This document shows, one piece after another, positions 32,837-41,500 of a stretch of DNA of 57,662 bases (position 1 is its first letter; every line of letters begins with the position of its first letter). Made by a program: the position numbers and the translations under genes. The notes under the pieces are model-generated. The model searched no databases. It saw nothing but the letters and a program-made list of their open reading frames with translations, and was not told the origin of the DNA. Source of the stretch: a virus; the IMG/VR virus record IMGVR_UViG_3300032676_000752, positions 1-57,662 of that record. One strand, given 5' to 3'.

Positions 32837-35422
32837 TTATGCTGAAATGAACTTTGAGACCTTATCAACCAACTCTTTTGCCGCCTGTACGGGTGCTCCA
32901 CTGAGTTTAGGTGTCGTGATCGGGACTGCGGCTTGCTGCCGAAGGTTGGCGAGTGCGGCCATGGCATCATCAAGTGCTGCGGCTTCAAGTTGCTGCACGG
33001 TCGGATTGGGTTGTGGCGGAGGCGGCGCACCTGCCCGGCCAATCTCGCCTTTGAGTTTTTCCTTATAGCTGGCAACCTGTGCCTCGTAATCGAGCGCCAG
33101 CCTCTTGAACGCGATGATATTCTGCCAGCCGAGCGGATTCTGCTGCTTGACGTCGCAGTTCTCAGCGCAGAACTGGTCGATTGTCGGGAGCAGAATGGTG
33201 TAATCCTCAACCCACTTGTTCGGAGCGATCGACGGATTGAACATGGGCGTCCCGTCGTCGGGGTCGGTCATCTGCATCCCGTTGGGGCCAATCTTCGGTG
33301 TAGGGGGCGTCTGGAGCAGCCGGCGGATGTCCTGAAGCGTCTTTGAACGCTGTGCGGCGCCAGGGGCAACCGAGCCCGGCAGACCCCAGTAATCGTTGAG
33401 GAGTTGCTGGTTAGCTGTCTCGTCAAGCCAGGCCAGGGCTGCCGGGTTCTGCTTCTCGGCCATCTCCATGATGGTCTCGCACCATTGCCGCTTTTGCTCG
33501 GGCGTCATTGGCAGGCCTTCGTCAGTGTTGGCCTTCACCCTCACCCGTCCCTGCATCTCGTCAAGGTGGACGTAGTTGTTGCGGAACTCGCTGCCGTTCT
33601 CCTCAATTACCTGCCAAAGTGAGCCAGTGTACTTCATGTTGACCTGAAGGCACTCAATGGCGTTCTGGCCGGCGGCGGCATGTTCATCCTTGATCGAATC
33701 GTAGATGTCGCCCAGCGGTCCCATGGCCTGATCGAGCATCTGCTTCTGACCCTTGCCGGTCTCGACGCCGGGTGTGGTCCCGGTACCGGATACCTGGGGC
33801 GGTATGCCGGAGATGATCTGGCAGTAGTTCCAGAGCCGGTCGAGGTAGTTCATCAGGCCGGGGTCCATCTGGAACTGGAAGTGGTAGATTGCATTCGACA
33901 GAGGCTGGGTGACTCCCTCGCCGATTGACGGGGTTGGATTGAGCACTCCGCCAGTCAGCGGCTTGCCGCTCATCTCCCGAATGTCGATGCGCCTGGGGTC
34001 AACCAGCGTGATGCCAGTCGAGCAGCGCTCCATGTAGTCGTCGAGGATGTTGTTGATGGCATTGAACCGCTCGTTGAACGGAACTACGTTGTCGGCCACG
34101 CTCGGCGGATATAGGCCGTAACCGTGGTGAAGTTTGCAGGCCGACCACTCTTTGATCAGCACGGCCGGCTCGATGTTGAGGATCACCGGGCCCCACATGC
34201 TCAACTTTAGACCGTAGGGGAATAGCTGCTGCAACTTCTGGACAAAAGGCTTGTCCGCAGCGATGCGGTAGTAGGAATTTGGCTGGACCCAGACGAGCGA
34301 GTACGTCCCGCGCGCCGCGAAGATGTCGGCCGTGACCGAGAACGAGGACGAGAATACCATCGTCCGGACCAGCCGCTCATAACTTGCGTTGTCGTTTGTC
34401 GCGCTCTCGACCCCCTCGGTTATCTCATCGGCCATGTCAGGGAAGGTTGCGCGAATGTCCGAGGCGTCAACTTCCCACTCAAGCGCCAGAAGCGGAACAT
34501 CGGCGAGAAACTCTTTGGTTGGATCGGTGTCGACCTGGAGCGGAGAATAGATAGACCACTTCGGCAGCCCGTTCGGCTTCTTCTTCGTCCCGGTCTGGCC
34601 AATGACCGAGGATGTCTCGCCAGGTTGGAAGTCTTGGGGGCTGAGCTGCGCACCGCAGTGCACGCAGTTCATGCCGCCAGATTGGGCCATCTCCGTTTCA
34701 GAGGAGTCTTGCCCGCAGGTGGTGCAATGGAAATGGTCGTCAGAGATTTTGGCATCGACGTCGCCATACTGCGGAACGTCCTTATAGCCTACCCATGTCC
34801 CATCGATGACGAACCGAGTCCACTTGAAGTAGACACCGTAGAGGAATAGGTATTGGGATTCCAGTCCGAGCAAGCCCTTGACCGCATTCGCCTCTTCGAT
34901 GATCGAGATTGCTTCCTGGGCAGCCTTGGCGGTCGTCATGTCGGCCAGGTTCTCAGCGTTCTCAGGACGAACAACGACGGGGGGCACGGCGCGCGCCACG
35001 GCCGCGGCAAAGTTGCGCCGGCAGGTCTGAGTGATGTTGTTGACATACTTCTCGAGGTAGCTGTAATCGGACTCCTGATTGTTCTGGCGATACCAGGCGA
35101 CCGCATCAAAGTAAGTCCGGCTGATCGGATCCCATCCAAGAATCTGCTTGCCCTTGTCGTACTCGGTGCTCTTGAGCCAGTTCGGCATCTTCATGATGCG
35201 GTCGGTTGCCCACTGGGTCCGGAATGGCTGAATGATCTCGCCGACGATGCGCTGACCCTCCTCCTTGGTCAGTCCACACATGCGCTCGAGCTGCTCAGAG
35301 TCGCCGCGGAGAGGGTTCTGTGGGTTGTGCTCGACGTTGGGCGAGGGTTGCGGTTGCTGCTGCCCTTGATCTGGCGGCATCGCGCCGGATTGCATGGTCA
35401 GAACTGGAGGACTAGCCGCCAT
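32837..35422 (-). CDS. Portal protein with inserted zinc ribbon
   Basis: 861 aa, at the large end for podovirus-type portals. Supporting features are a Gln/Pro-rich start, the segment FDAVAWYRQNNQESDYSYLE, a long helical middle (INNILDDYMERCSTGITLVD; YLDRLWNYCQIISGIPPQVS), and the helical DQAMGPLGDIYDSIKDEHAA. These resemble the wing and stem of large portals. Residues 231-258 contain C233-x2-C236 and C253-x2-C256, a zinc ribbon not usual in this family. The portal is the dodecameric DNA channel on which the head is built. The Ala-rich C-terminus (ALANLRQQAAVPITTPKLSG) may be the barrel. Confidence 0.78.
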   Translation of the reverse strand: MAASPPVLTMQSGAMPPDQGQQQPQPSPNVEHNPQNPLRGDSEQLERMCGLTKEEGQRIVGEIIQPFRTQWATDRIMKMPNWLKSTEYDKGKQILGWDPISRTYFDAVAWYRQNNQESDYSYLEKYVNNITQTCRRNFAAAVARAVPPVVVRPENAENLADMTTAKAAQEAISIIEEANAVKGLLGLESQYLFLYGVYFKWTRFVIDGTWVGYKDVPQYGDVDAKISDDHFHCTTCGQDSSETEMAQSGGMNCVHCGAQLSPQDFQPGETSSVIGQTGTKKKPNGLPKWSIYSPLQVDTDPTKEFLADVPLLALEWEVDASDIRATFPDMADEITEGVESATNDNASYERLVRTMVFSSSFSVTADIFAARGTYSLVWVQPNSYYRIAADKPFVQKLQQLFPYGLKLSMWGPVILNIEPAVLIKEWSACKLHHGYGLYPPSVADNVVPFNERFNAINNILDDYMERCSTGITLVDPRRIDIREMSGKPLTGGVLNPTPSIGEGVTQPLSNAIYHFQFQMDPGLMNYLDRLWNYCQIISGIPPQVSGTGTTPGVETGKGQKQMLDQAMGPLGDIYDSIKDEHAAAGQNAIECLQVNMKYTGSLWQVIEENGSEFRNNYVHLDEMQGRVRVKANTDEGLPMTPEQKRQWCETIMEMAEKQNPAALAWLDETANQQLLNDYWGLPGSVAPGAAQRSKTLQDIRRLLQTPPTPKIGPNGMQMTDPDDGTPMFNPSIAPNKWVEDYTILLPTIDQFCAENCDVKQQNPLGWQNIIAFKRLALDYEAQVASYKEKLKGEIGRAGAPPPPQPNPTVQQLEAAALDDAMAALANLRQQAAVPITTPKLSGAPVQAAKELVDKVSKFISA

Positions 35423-35738
35423 TTGCTTCCCTCTTTATGCGGAGTAATCTAGCCCGCATTTCGTCGAGCTGCGCCGCTACACCCTTGGCGCCGGGGACCT
35501 GGGCCGCGGCGTAAGCGCTCTGATTGGCAAAGCCGATGACGTTGGCGATGGTGGGACGGCCCTGGATTGGCTGAATCTTCGACAAGTCTGTCTCCGCTCC
35601 AATCACAGGCAGCGCCGCTGGGTGCCGCTCCAGATAGTCGAGGAATTTGGTGCGCAGCGCTTCGAGCGCATCTTCAGCCTTCTGCGCGCGAGTGCGTTCC
35701 TCGTTGAAGCGTTCGCGGGAGACCCAAGGGAATCGCAT
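35412..35738 (-). CDS. Hypothetical protein upstream of portal (108 aa)
   Basis: 108 aa, with an N-terminal charged coiled coil (RERFNEERTRAQKAEDALEA) and a C-terminal helix (QLDEMRARLLRIKREANGG). It overlaps the portal start by 11 bases, so translation is coupled. Function unknown; a small head-assembly protein or an adaptor for the portal is possible. Confidence 0.55.
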   Translation of the reverse strand: MRFPWVSRERFNEERTRAQKAEDALEALRTKFLDYLERHPAALPVIGAETDLSKIQPIQGRPTIANVIGFANQSAYAAAQVPGAKGVAAQLDEMRARLLRIKREANGG

Positions 35739-36184
35739 TAGTTGTACTCGATGACCATGACACTGGTCCCTGTCGCAGTGCCAGAGCGCAATTGGATCAT
35801 CGTAGTAGCCGCTTGTGCCGCCTGCTGTGCGGCGGGCATGCCCACGATTGGCTGTGCGAGTTGGCCGATGATCTCGCCCATCTCCAGGTGCTGTGTTCGG
35901 TCCCCGCCAAGGACAATCTCCGCCTCAGTGATGTTTCCCTGAGCGGTTACGTCGTTCGCGCCGGCCTCGGTGAAGATGGTCGTAAACCCATTGGCTGTGT
36001 TGTCGTTTGGAACTCTGTATTGGAGCAGGCCTTGAAGCGTGTTTGCTCCCCCAGCGGCTGTAAGTGTGCTTTCTTTGATGATGAGCCGGCGGACGGTGGA
36101 CTTGGCTAGGACGGAAACAAATGCACCGCCGCTGCCGTTGATGTCGAGGACGTACTGGCTTCCAGCGTATCCCGGTGCACTCAT
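35738..36184 (-). CDS. Hypothetical structural protein (148 aa)
   Basis: 148 aa, beta-rich (YVLDINGSGGAFVSVLAKST, VRRLIIKESTLTAAGGA, then EIVLGGDRTQHLEMGEIIGQ) with an Ala/Gln-rich segment near the end. It overlaps neighbours by one base on each side. Probably a small virion protein, such as head decoration; no family recognised. Confidence 0.55.
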   Translation of the reverse strand: MSAPGYAGSQYVLDINGSGGAFVSVLAKSTVRRLIIKESTLTAAGGANTLQGLLQYRVPNDNTANGFTTIFTEAGANDVTAQGNITEAEIVLGGDRTQHLEMGEIIGQLAQPIVGMPAAQQAAQAATTMIQLRSGTATGTSVMVIEYN

Positions 36185-36366
36185 TAGCAGCCCGCTTTCT
36201 TGCCAAAGATGCGCTGACCGGCTCTCTTCGGCTTGAGATTCGACGGTTTCTCTGCGGCGCCGTTGTTGAGCGGCTCCTCTTGCTTCATGTGGAACTTCTC
36301 GTTGCCAGGCAGCGGGATCTTCTTTGCCCGAAACATCGACTTGCCTTTTGAGTGATTGATGTCCAT
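36184..36366 (-). CDS. Small basic protein (60 aa)
   Basis: 60 aa, rich in Lys, Arg and Gly (MDINHSKGKSMFRAKKIPLP, ending KPKRAGQRIFGKKAGC). ATG 36366 is chosen because AGGA precedes it and because upstream in-frame codons run through a hairpin and a terminator-like element. Basic composition suggests DNA or RNA binding. It is TAATG-coupled to the next gene. Confidence 0.55.
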   Translation of the reverse strand: MDINHSKGKSMFRAKKIPLPGNEKFHMKQEEPLNNGAAEKPSNLKPKRAGQRIFGKKAGC

Positions 36367-36395
36367 GGTTTCCTCGACTCTTGAATTTGTGTTGC

Positions 36396-36430
36396 CGCGG
36401 GCTCTACCGCCGCTCTGCTTCGAGCCCGCG
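36396..36430 (-). promoter_or_regulatory. Stem-loop in the leader of the portal block
   Basis: Perfect 9-bp arms CGCGGGCTC (36396-36404) and GAGCCCGCG (36422-36430) around a 17-base loop, 30 bases before the start of the 60-aa gene that opens the portal-scaffold-capsid block. It could stabilise a processed 5' end of the structural mRNA. Confidence 0.45.
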
Positions 36431-36478
36431 TGATCCCCGGGAAGCGGCAGAAACCGGAGAGGCAACATCTTGAAATGG

Positions 36479-36501
36479 AAAGGGCCCCTTTCGAGGCCCC
36501 T
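36479..36501 (-). terminator. Terminator-like hairpin between lysis-type genes and the portal block
   Basis: On the minus strand AGGGGCC pairs with GGCCCTT across an 8-base loop, followed by only a short pyrimidine tract (TTCC). The stem is strong but the U tract is weak, so it may be partial. It sits between the lipoprotein-like gene and the 60-aa gene, where the leftward transcript could be attenuated. Confidence 0.45.
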
Positions 36502-36562
36502 CCTGCTCTGGCAACTGCCGCGACATCCTTTCAACGACAAAGGTTGCGGCCTCCAGGGGAAT

Positions 36563-37177
36563 TTACAGCCCAACTGCGGAAAGCTGCTGCTGCGCAAAGG
36601 TAATCTGAATCTGCGCCTGCTTCTCAGATGTCCCGTAGTGCGCAGCGATCATTCTGATCTGCTCTTGCTGGTTCATCAGCGGCTCGACCATGGATACCTT
36701 GATAGGTGCGGCGATGACCCCAACAGAGAGCGTATTGCCTTTGATAGTAGAGATCAGCGCCAGAACCGCCGTTAGTGCTGTGGCCAGCCCTTGAATCGCC
36801 AGCATGATACGTTGCTGACTGGCGGGGTTGACGATCTTCACCGCTTGTAAGAGTGCAGCGTTGACATTCTGCTGAAATCCGAGTATCTGAGCTTGAAGTT
36901 GCTGCAATGCACTTGCGGTCGGGTTGGCGAGATAGGTTTTTGCCTGGTTAGAAAATAGATCGGCAGCCGCGACAAAACCGGTTGTGGCAGCGGCAATAAT
37001 TGTTGCCTCCGCGGGGTCAAGGCTGGCAACGACCTGGCCGATAGTGGTAGCGGTTGAAACAACGGTCGGGGTCCAGTTTACGATGTCCTGAGCGATGGTG
37101 ACTCCAGAGCATGCGCTCATCCAGCAAACCGACGCCCAGAGCGCGACGGCGGCGACTACTGCGGTGATTCGTTTCAT
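36563..37177 (-). CDS. Exported or lipoprotein-like protein
   Basis: 204 aa. It starts MKRITAVVAAVALWASVCWM and then SACSG: a basic n-region, hydrophobic core and Cys23 in a near-lipobox context, so it may be a lipoprotein or have a type I signal. The rest is helical and Ala/Val/Thr-rich, with a second hydrophobic stretch (IQGLATALTAVLALISTI). It lies beside membrane-protein genes typical of a lysis cluster, so an envelope role such as a spanin-like or superinfection-exclusion protein is plausible. No family recognised. Confidence 0.6.
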   Translation of the reverse strand: MKRITAVVAAVALWASVCWMSACSGVTIAQDIVNWTPTVVSTATTIGQVVASLDPAEATIIAAATTGFVAAADLFSNQAKTYLANPTASALQQLQAQILGFQQNVNAALLQAVKIVNPASQQRIMLAIQGLATALTAVLALISTIKGNTLSVGVIAAPIKVSMVEPLMNQQEQIRMIAAHYGTSEKQAQIQITFAQQQLSAVGL

Positions 37178-37185
37178 GGTCCTCC

Positions 37186-37428
37186 TTACTGCTTGGTTGC
37201 GTTTGGGTTAGTGCCCGGCGCGGGACGGTATAGATGCACCAGGGCGGCGATTGCAGCGGTCAGGGCATAGCCGGTCAGCTTGTTCAGACCAGCGCGCGTC
37301 CAGTCGATCTTTCCGGATGCAAGCTCATCTTGAATCGCTGAGACCACCGCACCCACGGCAGCACTGGAAGTGGTGACGAAAATAGGGTTGCTCTTAATCG
37401 AGGCCCACAGTTGTTTGAGGAATTGCAT
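37186..37428 (-). CDS. Holin-like small membrane protein
   Basis: 80 aa with two hydrophobic stretches, FVTTSSAAVGAVVSAI (residues 17-32) and GYALTAAIAALVHLY (53-67), separated by a polar loop and followed by a short Pro/Asn-rich tail. Size and topology suit a class II holin, the inner-membrane pore that triggers lysis. No endolysin was recognised anywhere nearby, so the assignment rests on topology alone. Confidence 0.5.
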   Translation of the reverse strand: MQFLKQLWASIKSNPIFVTTSSAAVGAVVSAIQDELASGKIDWTRAGLNKLTGYALTAAIAALVHLYRPAPGTNPNATKQ

Positions 37429-37430
37429 GG

Positions 37431-37637
37431 CTACTCCTTTGCTGTCAGTTTGGCGATGACGCTCTCCAGCCGGATCACGTCTTCGCGCCAGATTCGCGCC
37501 TGTTTCTGCGCCGGAACTGGGTCATCCCATACCTGATCCGGCTCTGTGACGGGCGCTTCCACGCATGGGTCTGGCGGTTTCGGCATTGGTTGACCGGGAG
37601 GAGGAAGTGGGTTCGGTTTGTTCGGCCACGTGCTCAT
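37431..37637 (-). CDS. Pro-rich small protein (68 aa)
   Basis: 68 aa: a Pro/Lys-rich first half (WPNKPNPLPPPGQPMPKPPD) and a helical charged second half (QARIWREDVIRLESVIAKLT). No signal or membrane segment. It is ATGA-coupled to the coiled-coil membrane protein upstream. Function unknown. Confidence 0.5.
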   Translation of the reverse strand: MSTWPNKPNPLPPPGQPMPKPPDPCVEAPVTEPDQVWDDPVPAQKQARIWREDVIRLESVIAKLTAKE

Positions 37638-38086
37638 TGACTTATCCTTTCGCTAGTCACCGTTTGCGGTGCTGTTCCCTGTGACGATGATATGCCCGGA
37701 ATCGGGATGCTGATGCTTATTTTGCGCATCGAGTCGCGGTAGGTAAGCCAGAGCATCAGGCCAGCGATAATCACTCCGGCAATAGAGAGTCGAATTGTCT
37801 GCTTTCGGTTTGTTGCCTCAAGGTGATCCTTGATTCCCTGGTCGCGCTTGTTTTGGTGTATTTCGTGGTCCTTTTCGTGCGCTCTGTGATCGGTAAAGAA
37901 CTCGTGGGCTTCTTTCTGAAAGTTAGCCATTTCCCGAAAGAATCCTGGGTTACCATTGCCGCGTAGATCGTGAACAAGGTCTTCAAGCATCTTCTTCTGT
38001 GTTCCTACCTCTCCGCGCAAATTTGCGAGCGCGAGACACTCAGTTTGGCATTGCAGATCGTATTCATGCTCTCGTCCCTGCGCCAT
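37634..38086 (-). CDS. Coiled-coil protein with one membrane segment
   Basis: 150 aa. Residues 20-95 are charged and helical, rich in His, Lys and Glu (KEAHEFFTDHRAHEKDHEIH). Residues ~99-116 are a membrane segment (LSIAGVIIAGLMLWLTY), followed by a short Ser/Pro-rich tail. The topology suggests a cytoplasmic coiled coil anchored near its C-terminus. It belongs to the membrane-protein cluster and might regulate the holin or join in spanin-like function; neither is demonstrated. Confidence 0.58.
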   Translation of the reverse strand: MAQGREHEYDLQCQTECLALANLRGEVGTQKKMLEDLVHDLRGNGNPGFFREMANFQKEAHEFFTDHRAHEKDHEIHQNKRDQGIKDHLEATNRKQTIRLSIAGVIIAGLMLWLTYRDSMRKISISIPIPGISSSQGTAPQTVTSERISQ

Positions 38087-38166
38087 GTCATCTCCTGGCC
38101 CTCGATCTCTGTCTACCCCGGCCTTCCTATTTACTGGAGCCTCGCCGGTACTGCATTGCCCATCGC

Positions 38167-38247
38167 TTAATTACCTGTCCCCCATCCCGGCCAGAGGCGC
38201 CGGAGGCTGAGCCCTGCTGCAAGAATCAGTGCAAGTGCGAGGGTCAT
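38167..38247 (-). CDS. Tiny membrane peptide (26 aa)
   Basis: Begins MTLALALILAAGLSLRRLWP: a hydrophobic segment then arginines. Its ATG overlaps the preceding stop (ATGA) with AGGTG upstream. Supported only by coupling and composition; possibly a lysis-regulating peptide. The 80 bases downstream (38087-38166) hold no gene I can support. Confidence 0.4.
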   Translation of the reverse strand: MTLALALILAAGLSLRRLWPGWGTGN

Positions 38248-38516
38248 GGAAACACCTGATAAGTCACGGTGTAGGTTGCACAACAGGACGGCACTGCGGC
38301 AGAGTGTATCCATGTGATGCCTGTCTTCGTGACCGTAGGTGCACTCCATGTCGTATCTGCTCCCGCATACTGCGTCATCACCAACGGCGCTGACGTAAAT
38401 GGAACAGCGAACGTGTAGGAAATTGTGTTGCCTGAGGCCGAGCCACCAACACTGGAGAGCGAGATGATGCCCCGCGAATCGTTCGGTCTTTCGCCGCGCT
38501 GCCTACGGCCGCACAA
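38244..38516 (-). CDS. Small beta-rich protein, possible fibre tip
   Basis: 90 aa. Residues 25-90 read as beta strands (GNTISYTFAVPFTSAPLVMT, TWIHSAAVPSCCATYTVTY), resembling the C-terminal domains of tail fibres in which TFxxPFxSAP is common. It starts 14 bases inside the 3' end of the 1204-aa fibre gene, in another frame, so it could be a detached tip or chaperone for that fibre. If the overlap hides a frameshift, the two might be one protein. Confidence 0.55.
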   Translation of the reverse strand: MCGRRQRGERPNDSRGIISLSSVGGSASGNTISYTFAVPFTSAPLVMTQYAGADTTWSAPTVTKTGITWIHSAAVPSCCATYTVTYQVFP

Positions 38517-41500
38517 TCACGCCGATATTCACGTTCACATTTCCTCCAGTTATCGCATTAATGTTCGCAACAGTGGAGATGAAATTAAGCTGAACCACGC
38601 CGTTTGACGACGCAAAAGTCGGTGGAGATGCAATCGTGGTACCCGTGGCCATCAGATTCGTTGGCGCGAGATATTGTGTTGCCGTCCCCGTACTGTCGCC
38701 GATACTCATCGTCAGCGTCGTAGGCCCTGTATAAGCTGTGGTGACGTTGACACTCAGCGAACAAACCTGCCAGCCGGGAAAGAGCTGAAGTACGGGAAGA
38801 GTCAGCGTCGTGGCTGGAGTTCCCACTCCCGCCACAGCAGGGACTTGCCAAGGAATCTGCTTTTTGATGAGCGTGCAGGTGTTCAATGCGCCCTGTGCGG
38901 CAAGCATCGAAACATTGTCCTGTGTAGAGAGTTCCTGATAGAGTGCTGGCCCCTCATGCGTCCCATCGACGTACCAGTTCCCATTTGTGACCCATGTCGC
39001 TGTTCCCGTAGTCACTCCAGGATTCGAGGCCACTGGAAAGACCACTGTGCTCCCTGTGCAACTGGTCAGAGTTTTGTTGCCGTTTACCTGACTTGCAGCG
39101 CCAGCGAACAGCAAGACAGACCCCGCGTAGCACTCATAACTAGGTAACGGACTCGATAAAGTGCACGTCTCGTTGGGGCTGGAATAAGAGCATGAACTTA
39201 CAGAGATCGCGGATTGATTGGGCAGATAAGCAGTCGGAGCCGTCTGCGTGGCTGCAATCGGGTCGGTGGCAATGTCATCCACGCCCTGATAGTTCAGCGT
39301 TCCCGCGATTGCGCCAGCGACGACTAGAGCGTTTGTACCCTGCCTGATTGTTTCCCTTGCACTGGTCATCTGACCAAAAGGGAGCGCCGTCGCGTATACC
39401 TTCGTCATATTCGGCACTTGGCCGTAGTGGGTGCTATCCGCCGATGCCTGAATTGTTGCGAAGCAGGCTGCGGCGCTTGTGCAAATCCCCTGGTAGATGT
39501 CGTTGATGATAGCGTCCAGGTGCAGGATTTGGAAATTATTTGTTTCCGTCAGCATCGTACCCAGGCCGCCTAACTGCCCGTTGATTAGTGATAGTTCTGT
39601 TCCCGACAAGCCAATGGCCTGATATGCAGACAGCGCGGAGTTGACCTTTGCGACATAGTACCCACGCGACGTATTCAGTGCGAACGACGACCCGAAATTA
39701 ACGCTCCTGGAATCACCCTGATACCAAACCTTCGTAGCCTGTGGGGGCTTGGCGAAGGTCACTCCGTTGTAGGCTTGAATCTGCTGAGTTGCATACGATA
39801 ACGCTTGCTCTACCTGAGCTTGAGTTAAAGTCTGCGTAAAGCCAATAAGAGCTTGCAGCGATCCGGCAAACCCGGATGATCCGGCTATCCCCGCATTGTG
39901 GCCAATGTAGGTATTCCCGCTTCCGCAGTACAGGGAAAAGCTGTTACTTTGATAAACCGTGCTGGTCTGGTTGACCCCATATATGTAGTCGTTTCCCGCT
40001 GTCGTGAACCCAAAGGCGATGTTCCCGTACATCAGATCTGTCGGCGCATTTTGAGAGTGAGCGCCTGACGCTGGAAAAACCCCGCCATACGAGTTCTGAA
40101 TCATGATCCCGTTCGATCCAGGGTCCGCAAGCAGCCATTGAGTACCGTTCGCATCTACCGGATTGGGCGAGGCTGGTGTAAAAAGCGCAATAACCGTGTT
40201 TACTCCACAGGTGGCCGCAGCCGGTATGGTTATCCACCCCTCATAAGTGTAGGACGGGGCGAAGACAAATCCATCCCCGTTGTTGAAATGCGAGGGCTTG
40301 TGAAATCCATCCGTCGCGCCAGTCGTTCCGTTGTAGCCGTTGCCGCTGGAGTCAATAAGTGTGACAAGCGGGTACGCAAGAGGCGTATTCGGCGCAAGGT
40401 ACGCAAAGTGGGGTTGGTACGGCCATCCCGATGCAACCCCGGAGTCAATAGCATTGCCGCTGGCATCGAACTTCAAAAGGTCGTTAACCGTGGCCGTTCC
40501 GGTAGAATGCTGCACCAAAGTCCCGTTACCTTGATTCGCATTCATGGCGGTACCAGCGTTGACTTGCAATGCGCCGTCTGCTTCAGTGCCCGGCACATTC
40601 AAGTTGTTTCCCGTCGCGTCCGTGGTGATGTTCGTACCTTGAGCAACCGCACCCGCAGAAGATGGGCCGCTAAGTATCTTGTAGCCACTCGTTGAATTAA
40701 TTGTCCCGCTACCCGTCGCCGCCGTGTGCCACGCGCCATCAGCCCCGCAATACTGCGTAGACGTGCCGCCGGGGGCGCAAGTGACTGCCTGACTGGTTGC
40801 GCTGCTCGTGGAGGTTATCGGGGTACTGCCGTTAATTGCCAATGAAGAAACAGCTGCTTTGCCGCTACCGTCATCAAGAGTGTTATGGGTAGTTGTCACC
40901 TTGCCACTGTCGAATACGATTAAAGGGGTATTTGTCCCCGCAGCATTAAACACTTGAAGATCATAGAAGGCGCCCGCACCACCCTGTACGCCCACACCGT
41001 TAGCCGAAGAACCTTGCAGACCAGACCCCAAGGAAACGACAATAGGCCCGGACATGGTGCCGCCCGCAAGCGGAAGGAAAGCTCCCGTGCTCCCTCCTAC
41101 CGAATTCCAAGTGTAGCTCCCGCTTACGTTGCTGCATTGGTACAGAGTCAACGCAGCACTCGTGTAAAACGTGCCATTGTTTACCAACGAGGAGCACGTT
41201 GCCGAGGGAGCGTTCGATCCTGTTGACCACCCAGCCGCGCCCAGGTTCGCTAGTGCTCCTGCGGCGGTGGTCGCGCCGGTGCCACCCGCCGTCACCGGGA
41301 CGCTCGTTTCTCCACTTATCGCTGTACCGTTGGTTAAGTAGTAGGCAATCTGTCCGGTTGTGCCAGGGTTGATGGGGCCGGTGGTGCATGGAGTAGTGAT
41401 TGTAGTCAGCAAACCGCCGGCCCCCGCCTGCACGCAATCGCCAGATGTCAGAGCCGAATCAACGACATTTGCCGATGCGATGGTCCCAGTGCAGGTGATG

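Noticed and set aside
36367-36597. N-terminal extension of the 60-aa basic protein
   Set aside because: It runs through a terminator-like hairpin and a stem-loop; ATG 36366 has its own ribosome site.
36563-37177. tRNA or integrase genes anywhere in the window
   Set aside because: No cloverleaf with a TTC-type arm and no tyrosine or serine recombinase motifs were found by reading; a covariance search would be decisive.
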